A program made the translations under genes and the position numbers. Below the pieces are notes generated by a model that made no database searches, had not been told where the DNA came from, and saw only the letters and a list, made by a program, of their open reading frames with translations. A stretch of DNA of 11,025 bases from Desulfosarcina sp. (lineage in GTDB: Bacteria > Desulfobacterota > Desulfobacteria > Desulfobacterales > Desulfosarcinaceae), in the NCBI GenBank assembly GCA_018224455.1, contig JAGTUY010000387.1:1-11025 (forward strand), in the 5' to 3' direction. This document shows, in pieces, positions 6,004 to 11,025 of the stretch (position 1 is the first letter of the stretch; every line of letters begins with the position of its first letter).

Positions 6004-8627
6004 TTCGCAACGGACTGGGCCTTGATCTGCAATTCGTTTAACACGTTCAGGGCATCAATGGGAGTCATTTGGCGCAAATCCAGCATCTGTAACGATTCCA
6101 GTAGTTTTCGCTCCATGGGACTGAACAGCCCCAATTGAACATGACCTTTTCTTTTTTTTCCACCGGTTTCGGCCGCTTTATCTTCAGCCGCCCAAGGATG
6201 CATTCCCGCTTCGATCTGGGCAAGGATCTTTTTGGAACGCCGGATCACCGGTTCGGGAATCCCGGCCAGCCGTGCGACCTGGATGCCATAACTGCGATTG
6301 GTACCCCCTTCGACCAATTTTCTCAAGAAAATGATTTCGTCGTTCCACTCCTTGACGGCGATATTGTAATTCTTGACCCGGTCAAGTTGGTTTTCCAGCT
6401 CGGTCAGTTCGTGGTAGTGGGTGGCAAAGAGGGTACGGGTGCCCGTACCGTTCAGGTCGTGAAGATGCTCGGCAACGGCCCAGGCGATGCTCAAGCCGTC
6501 ATAGGTGGACGTGCCACGACCGATCTCATCCAAAATCACCAGGCTTTTCGCTGTGGCGTTGTTGACGATGTTGGCCGTTTCCTGCATTTCTACCATAAAG
6601 GTGCTCTGACCGGCTGACAGATTGTCCAACGCGCCCACCCGGGTGAAGATACGGTCGGTAATGGCGATGTTGGCCATTTCGGCCGGCACGAAGGATCCCA
6701 TCTGGGCCATGATGGTCACCAGCGCCACCTGCCGCAGAACGGTGGATTTTCCTGCCATGTTGGGGCCGGTGATGATAAGAACCTGATTTTCTTGATTGTC
6801 CATGACGATGGAGTTGGGAACGAACCGCTCGCCGGTGATCAGCTTTTCAACCACCGGATGACGTCCCTCCCGGATCTCCAGGATGCCGTCGGTGTTGATT
6901 TCCGGACGACAATAGCCGTTGTTTTGGGCGATCTCGGCAAACGTGGTCAGGCAATCCACCCGGGCAATGAACCGGGCAATCTTGCGGATATCTGTGTGGT
7001 GCGCCTTGACCTGGTCCCGGATGGAAACAAAGATAGTCGCTTCCAGATCGTTGCGCTGGTCAGCGGCATTGAGCACTTGGGATTCGAAGTGCTTCAGCGC
7101 GTCGGTGATGTATCGCTCCGCATTCACCAAGGTCTGCTTGCGGATGTAGTGATCGGGCACCGATTCGCTGTGGGTTCTGGAAACTTCGATGTAGTAGCCG
7201 AAAACCTTGTTGTAACGCACTTTGAGCGAGTTGATCCCGGTAGTGCCGCGCTCCTTGGCCTCCAGCTCTGCCAACCATCCTTTACCGTCCCTGCTGATAC
7301 GGATCAATTCATCCAGACCGTTATCGAATCCTTCACGGATCATGCCCCCTTCGGTGATTACCGGCGGTGCATCCTCGCGGATGGCGCGATGGATCAGATC
7401 GGCCAGGGCATGCAGTGTGGTGGTGTCCCGCTCATAGGTATATGGGGCGGCAGAGAGACCGGAGAGTGCGGAAAACATGCCGGTCAATGCTTGAATGGAG
7501 TGTTTCAGCGCCGTCAGATCCCGTGCATTGCCGTGCCCCATGGAGATCTTGCTGCCTAAACGCTCAAGATCCCGCACCGGTTTAAGGGACTCCCGAAGAT
7601 CCCTTCGCGTCTGCATTTGAACGACGGCATCGGCAACCGCATCGAACCGGACTTCAATGTGGGCAGGATCCAACTGCGGATAGCGCAACCATTGGGCCAT
7701 GAGCCTTCCGCCCATGGCGGTGACCGTCTGGTCCAGAATCCCCAGCAGTGTCCCTTGACGGCTGCCGTTGCGTAAGTTGCCCGACAATTCCAGGTTTCGG
7801 CAGCTCTGGTCGTCGACCACCAGAAACTGCCCGAGAAAGTAAGTCTGGACGGCGCAAAGGTGTTCGATCTTCTGGCGCTGGGTTTGACTGACATAATGGA
7901 CGAGCGCCCCGGCGGCTCCCACGCCGGCTTTCATGGCCTCGCATCCGAAACCTTCCAGTGTAAGCGTGTCGAACTGCTTCAGGAGTCGCTGACGGCCGTC
8001 GGCAAACTCGAATGAACGGTCCTCCATCACGGTCACGGCGCTGATGAGGTTTCCCTTGATAAACAGCGTGACGTCAGCATCGGCATTCAGGGATGCGGGC
8101 AGTAACATTTCTCTGGGGGCCACCCGCCTGATTTCATCTAAAATGGCAGCCTTATCCGCCGTCTCGGTAAGGCGGAACATGCCGGTGGAAATATCAAGAC
8201 TGGCCAGGCCGATCATATGCTGGTGCCGGGACAGGGCCAGGATGAAATTGTTGCTCTTTGCATCCAGCAGCTCATCCTCGATAATCATCCCGGGGGTCAC
8301 CACCCGGACCACCTCACGCTTGACCAGCCCCTTGGCGGCTTTGGGATCTTCCACCTGATCACAAATAGCAACCTTGTATCCGTTTTCGATCAACCGGGAG
8401 ATGTAACCCTGTGCTGCCCGATAGGGTACGCCACACATGGGCACCGGCGATGCATCGTGTTTATTGCGCGAGGTCAGGGTGATCTCGAGCACACGGGATG
8501 CCAATTGGGCGTCTTCGAAAAACATCTCGTAGAAGTCACCCATGCGGTAAAACAAAAGGGCGTCAGGATACCGCTCCTTGATGGAGAGGTATTGCTGCAT
8601 CATGGGTGTGGCTTTAACAGGGGTCAT
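6000..8627 (-). CDS. mutS: DNA mismatch repair protein MutS
   Basis: MutS recognises mispaired and looped-out bases and starts methyl-independent or MutL-dependent repair. The frame opens at TTG 8630, immediately followed by ATG at 8627. The ATG is taken here, giving 875 residues, and residue numbers below count from the TTG (one higher). The mismatch-reading Phe-X-Glu is F33-Y34-E35 in RMGDFYEMF. Connector and lever/clamp domains follow. The ATPase has Walker A TGPNMAGKST (621-630), signature loop DNLSAGQSTFMVEM (669-682), Walker B LVILDEIGRGTST (697-709) and the His switch FATHYHEL. A QLGLF motif near the C-terminus (832-836) matches the beta-clamp binding consensus. All functional residues are present and the length is normal for MutS1. 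No strong ribosome site precedes the start; an A8 run lies about 12 bases upstream. No mutL is in the window. The downstream amidase start overlaps the stop. Confidence 0.97.
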   Translation of the reverse strand: MTPVKATPMMQQYLSIKERYPDALLFYRMGDFYEMFFEDAQLASRVLEITLTSRNKHDASPVPMCGVPYRAAQGYISRLIENGYKVAICDQVEDPKAAKGLVKREVVRVVTPGMIIEDELLDAKSNNFILALSRHQHMIGLASLDISTGMFRLTETADKAAILDEIRRVAPREMLLPASLNADADVTLFIKGNLISAVTVMEDRSFEFADGRQRLLKQFDTLTLEGFGCEAMKAGVGAAGALVHYVSQTQRQKIEHLCAVQTYFLGQFLVVDDQSCRNLELSGNLRNGSRQGTLLGILDQTVTAMGGRLMAQWLRYPQLDPAHIEVRFDAVADAVVQMQTRRDLRESLKPVRDLERLGSKISMGHGNARDLTALKHSIQALTGMFSALSGLSAAPYTYERDTTTLHALADLIHRAIREDAPPVITEGGMIREGFDNGLDELIRISRDGKGWLAELEAKERGTTGINSLKVRYNKVFGYYIEVSRTHSESVPDHYIRKQTLVNAERYITDALKHFESQVLNAADQRNDLEATIFVSIRDQVKAHHTDIRKIARFIARVDCLTTFAEIAQNNGYCRPEINTDGILEIREGRHPVVEKLITGERFVPNSIVMDNQENQVLIITGPNMAGKSTVLRQVALVTIMAQMGSFVPAEMANIAITDRIFTRVGALDNLSAGQSTFMVEMQETANIVNNATAKSLVILDEIGRGTSTYDGLSIAWAVAEHLHDLNGTGTRTLFATHYHELTELENQLDRVKNYNIAVKEWNDEIIFLRKLVEGGTNRSYGIQVARLAGIPEPVIRRSKKILAQIEAGMHPWAAEDKAAETGGKKRKGHVQLGLFSPMERKLLESLQMLDLRQMTPIDALNVLNELQIKAQSVAN

Positions 8628-8755
8628 CAATCATGAAATTTTTTTTGAATGCGTTAAGGATGTGAAGTGGCAGGTGACAGAAGCGGCCACCCGAATAGGG
8701 AGGCAGATGACGGGACGATGTTCCAAATTCGCCGCAGTCGGCGGTACGATCCGGG
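8628..8755. other. Intergenic region between LapA-like gene and mutS
   Basis: No gene is seen in these 128 bases. A 5-base-pair hairpin (8730-8734 with 8739-8743, loop of four) lies 12 bases after the LapA-like stop, but only AATTT follows it, so it is at best a weak terminator. A run of eight A on the minus strand (8646-8639) lies just before mutS. No clear sigma70-type promoter was found. Confidence 0.35.
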
Positions 8756-9139
8756 TCATTTCAATTCAGCAGCCACCTTCACGGGTTCGTCTTCAGCGGG
8801 TGCGGCCGGTAAAGGCTCAGCGGGGCCCGTTTGGGCGGAGAGCTGCTGTTCCAATGACGATACGGCTTCCACAAGGCTGGTCTCCTTGGCCTTGAACGTC
8901 TTGATGGTTCTGGCGTCCTTGAAATGCTTGAACAAGCTCAAAAAATAGGAGATCAGAATGCCCAACAGAAAAAAGGCCACAAAGAAAACGGCATTGGCCA
9001 GCAACGGCGTCTCGTAATAAAAAAAGCCCAGGTCGATCAGCAGGCGGCTTTCGGACATGAAAAAATCTTTGTTCTGAAAAATGACCAGTCCGACAAAGCC
9101 GAAGACAACGAGCCAGAAGGCGATTTTCACCTTTTTCAT
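8756..9139 (-). CDS. LapA-like small inner-membrane protein
   Basis: This 127-residue protein has the LapA (DUF1049) layout: an N-terminal transmembrane helix (about 5-22), a short loop of about 20 residues with mixed charge, a second long helix (about 44-70), then a charged helical stretch likely to form a coiled coil (about 71-103). The tail is rich in Ala, Pro and Glu (104-127). In E. coli, LapA works with LapB/YciM in control of lipopolysaccharide synthesis, but many DUF1049 proteins are uncharacterised. A longer frame begins at 9229. The ATG at 9139 is preferred because GGAGG lies just upstream and the first helix then sits at the N-terminus as in the family. Upstream is UPF0280 with a 137-base gap, and downstream is mutS. 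The topology is clear, the family is a good match by pattern, and the role is inferred. Confidence 0.8.
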   Translation of the reverse strand: MKKVKIAFWLVVFGFVGLVIFQNKDFFMSESRLLIDLGFFYYETPLLANAVFFVAFFLLGILISYFLSLFKHFKDARTIKTFKAKETSLVEAVSSLEQQLSAQTGPAEPLPAAPAEDEPVKVAAELK

Positions 9140-9146
9140 TGTGTCT

Positions 9147-9155
9147 CTCTCCTCC
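9147..9155 (-). promoter_or_regulatory. Ribosome binding site that decides the LapA-like start
   Basis: GGAGGAGAG on the minus strand lies seven bases before the ATG at 9139 (GGAGG itself is 11 bases away). It supports that start over the earlier in-frame ATG at 9229, which would add 30 polar residues unlike the family. Confidence 0.65.
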
Positions 9156-9276
9156 ACCTGGTTTCCGTTGGGGGTTAACGTCGCGCCGGGTCTGGTGGAC
9201 CAGGTAACCGGGATACCGCCAATGTCCATGAAACCCTTTGATTATCAAGCATCTCTATCCTTTTCCGTTCCAAAAC

Positions 9277-10053
9277 TCAACCTTTTTTTCCTTGGAGAGG
9301 GACCAGTTCAACCTGGCCCCATGCCCCTATTTCCCGGCCGGCAACCACCACGATCCCCAACACGCCGGAGATACGTTTGCCAAAGCCGATGGCCGTTTTT
9401 ATATCCTGTGGCGACCGGATCCGGTTGCCAATGGACGTGGCGGCGGCATCGGCCAGGGCACAGGAATGGGAAACCACACAGACGGCATCGGCCGATCCAG
9501 CGGACAAAGAATGGCCCACCGTTCCCGAAGAAGTGCACAGCCCGATGCCATCGCCTGCGCGCGGCACTTTAATCCCCATTTTCATGTTCAAGGGTGACTT
9601 GCCGGCAAATATCCCGGCGACCACCGGGCCGTTCGCTTTGATGAAGATATCGCCGCCGTTTTCCACCACCACGTGGCGACTGTAATCGAGCAATTTCCGA
9701 CCAACGCTCTCGGCCACCGCGCCGGCGACAGCTGCCATGGGCCCCACTCCGGCAGCACTGCCTGCAGCGATCATGTCCCGGACGATTTCAGGCGCAAACA
9801 CCGGTTTTTGCCACGGTTCCAACGTGGCAGCAAAATCCGGATATCGCTGAATATATCCGTCGATCTGCCCCCGACAAACGAGCACCTGTTCACGTGTTTC
9901 CTGTTCGAGCAGACGGTCGGCCTGGACCATCAGGTCCGTCTCCTGGCAGACAACCTGAAAGGCGTGCAGCCCCACACTGCCCACCCGCTGTCGATAGGTC
10001 CGTTCAAAATCGTGGGCCGGAGAATGCGGCTGTGAATCCGAGGGTTTGTTCAT
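9277..10053 (-). CDS. UPF0280 family protein (ApbE-like fold), function unknown
   Basis: This 258-residue protein matches the UPF0280 group, known from methanogens and sulfate reducers and related in fold to ApbE flavin transferases. Hallmarks in order are YRQRVG (20-25), the ETDL segment (38-41), VGPMAAVAGAVAE (103-115), ENGGD (131-135), a long glycine/serine signature GLCTSSGTVGHS (171-182) followed by SAGSADAV, and ADAAATSIGN (201-210). ENGGD and the ADA-AT segment are laid out like the magnesium and FAD-binding parts of ApbE. Flavin or nucleotide binding is therefore a reasonable guess but is not shown. There is no signal peptide or lipobox, so it should be cytoplasmic, unlike typical exported ApbE. 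The ATG at 10053 has no clear ribosome site and lies 27 bases after the dGTPase gene, which fits co-transcription. No enzyme activity can be assigned from sequence alone. Confidence 0.9.
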   Translation of the reverse strand: MNKPSDSQPHSPAHDFERTYRQRVGSVGLHAFQVVCQETDLMVQADRLLEQETREQVLVCRGQIDGYIQRYPDFAATLEPWQKPVFAPEIVRDMIAAGSAAGVGPMAAVAGAVAESVGRKLLDYSRHVVVENGGDIFIKANGPVVAGIFAGKSPLNMKMGIKVPRAGDGIGLCTSSGTVGHSLSAGSADAVCVVSHSCALADAAATSIGNRIRSPQDIKTAIGFGKRISGVLGIVVVAGREIGAWGQVELVPLQGKKG

Positions 10054-10080
10054 GGGGGTAAAATACCGTGAACGGCTGTT

Positions 10081-11025
10081 TTATTTGGCCACCGGGCGAA
10101 GGTGTTCGGGGAACTGGTGTAAAAAATAGCGGTCGGTCATGCCCGCAATATAGTCCCGGACGATTTCCGGGTTACTGTGAGTGGCAATGTAGGCGTCTGA
10201 CATGTCTGCCAGAAACCCGGAAAAGATGTCGGATGAGCGGTTGTCGGTAACCAAATCTTCCAGCCGCATGTCGAATAGCATGGAAAAGAGCCGTTGAATG
10301 GCCGCCGAGTGAATCTTGCTTTTCGGGTTTTTGTAAATGCGTTCCAGATTGAAGGCTTTGAGCGCTTTCAATGCATCGGAGATCGTAGGGCTGAAGGCTA
10401 CGGAATGGTTATCGTGACTGTTCTGGATCACATCGGTCACCAGGCGGTAGACAATCGTCCCGTTGGTATTGCCCAGAATCCGGGCAATGGATCTGGGGAT
10501 ATCACCGCGATCGAGAAGATCCAGGCGGATGGCATCTTCAAGGTCACGGCCGATGTAGGCGATGGTGTCGGCCATCCGTACGACACATCCCTCCGTCGTC
10601 ATGGGGATGAGCGGGTAATCCGGGTCAGCCTTCTTGGCGGCGATCTCTGTTTCGAAGATCGCAAAATCCTTTTCGGGATTGGGCGTCAGCAGCCGATTAT
10701 GGATCTCACCGTCATGACACAGAATTCCGTCCAGGGTCTGCAGGCAAAGATTCCATCCCTGGCCTTTGCGCTCCACCCGATCCAGGAATTGAATGCTCTG
10801 GACATTGTGCAAAAAGTAGCCGATGCCTGCCTTTTGGGACAATTCGGACAGGTATCGCTCGCCTTCATGGCCGAAGGGTGTGTGGCCGATATCATGGCCT
10901 AAGGCGATCGCTTCGATTAGATCCTCGTTGAGCCTCAGAAATCGGCCGATGGTTCGGGCGATTTTGGAAACCAATTGAACATGCAGCACCCGGTGGGTGA
11001 TGTGGTCGTTGGGAATAAGGTAAAA
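10081..11025 (-). CDS. dgt: Deoxyguanosine triphosphate triphosphohydrolase (HD domain), C-terminal part
   Basis: This enzyme splits dGTP, or other dNTPs in dgt-like homologues, into nucleoside and triphosphate and so tunes nucleotide pools. The frame stays open to the window edge and the N-terminus is missing; 314 residues are visible. Counting from the edge, HD-domain metal ligands are H15 (THRVLH), H44-D45 in LGHDIGHTPFGHEGE and D153 in RMADTIAYIGRDLEDA. The family signature FLHNVQSIQFLDRV (71-84) is followed by LTLQ-like LCLQTLDGILCHDGE (93-107). A GTG at 10989 could be mistaken for a start, but the residues before it (THR) belong to the conserved HD motif, so the real start lies beyond the window. 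The visible features suit the short dGTPase-like group found in many bacteria. Whether dGTP is the preferred substrate is unknown. UPF0280 follows 27 bases downstream. Confidence 0.93.
   Translation of the reverse strand, partial: FYLIPNDHITHRVLHVQLVSKIARTIGRFLRLNEDLIEAIALGHDIGHTPFGHEGERYLSELSQKAGIGYFLHNVQSIQFLDRVERKGQGWNLCLQTLDGILCHDGEIHNRLLTPNPEKDFAIFETEIAAKKADPDYPLIPMTTEGCVVRMADTIAYIGRDLEDAIRLDLLDRGDIPRSIARILGNTNGTIVYRLVTDVIQNSHDNHSVAFSPTISDALKALKAFNLERIYKNPKSKIHSAAIQRLFSMLFDMRLEDLVTDNRSSDIFSGFLADMSDAYIATHSNPEIVRDYIAGMTDRYFLHQFPEHLRPVAK

Noticed and set aside
8639..8646. A8 run before mutS as a phase-variation tract
   Set aside because: It is outside the coding region, is short, and no promoter spacing that it could alter was identified.
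9192..9203. Inverted repeat CTGGTGGACCAG between UPF0280 and the LapA-like gene
   Set aside because: A five-base arm with a two-base loop is easily due to chance and no promoter is visible beside it.
9140..9229. 30-codon N-terminal extension of the LapA-like protein
   Set aside because: The extension is polar and unlike the family, and a good ribosome site lies just before the ATG at 9139.
10987..10989. GTG as start of the dGTPase
   Set aside because: Upstream in-frame residues up to the window edge continue the conserved HD-domain motif (THR before VLH), so the gene is cut by the window and not short.

Overview
This window looks like chromosomal core DNA from a Gram-negative bacterium. It is moderately GC-rich, and the protein families (GAF-fused PilB/GspE-type ATPase, UPF0280, AMIN/amidase fusion, crotonase) are of the kind common in sulfate-reducing Desulfobacterota, the Desulfosarcina/Desulfobacteraceae type. 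That placement is a judgement from protein style, not from a marker gene. All eight genes are on the minus strand, so they are transcribed from high to low coordinates. No tRNA, rRNA, CRISPR array, prophage or intact transposase is visible.

In transcription order, the right end holds the C-terminal part of an HD-domain dGTP triphosphohydrolase (10081-11025, cut by the window edge). A UPF0280 protein of the ApbE-like fold follows (9277-10053), then a small LapA-like two-helix membrane protein (8756-9139), MutS (6000-8627) and a periplasmic N-acetylmuramoyl-L-alanine amidase (3967-6003). The amidase TTG start overlaps the mutS stop. A short-chain enoyl-CoA hydratase (3103-3894) ends the series. 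A 298-base gap with two terminator-like hairpins separates this block from a second unit, a 73-residue membrane protein (2583-2804) and a 770-residue GAF + GspE-type ATPase (192-2504).

The genes do not form one pathway. They cover nucleotide-pool control (dGTPase), mismatch repair (MutS), cell-wall cleavage (amidase), acyl-CoA metabolism (hydratase) and a type IV pilus or type II secretion motor. Tight spacing suggests co-transcription of some neighbours, with functional coupling unproven.

The most unusual feature is non-coding. A foldback element of about 147 bases (48-194) lies at the 3' end of the ATPase gene. It has 38-base imperfect inverted arms, further nested stems and TA at both outer ends, and its last three bases are the ATPase stop codon. 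It looks like a MITE-like or structured-RNA repeat. Most departures from perfect pairing would be G-U pairs if the plus strand were transcribed. Other points worth a look are the GAF domain on a secretion-type ATPase with a degenerate MshEN-like region, the duplicated helical module in the amidase, and the uncharacterised UPF0280 gene next to a dGTPase.
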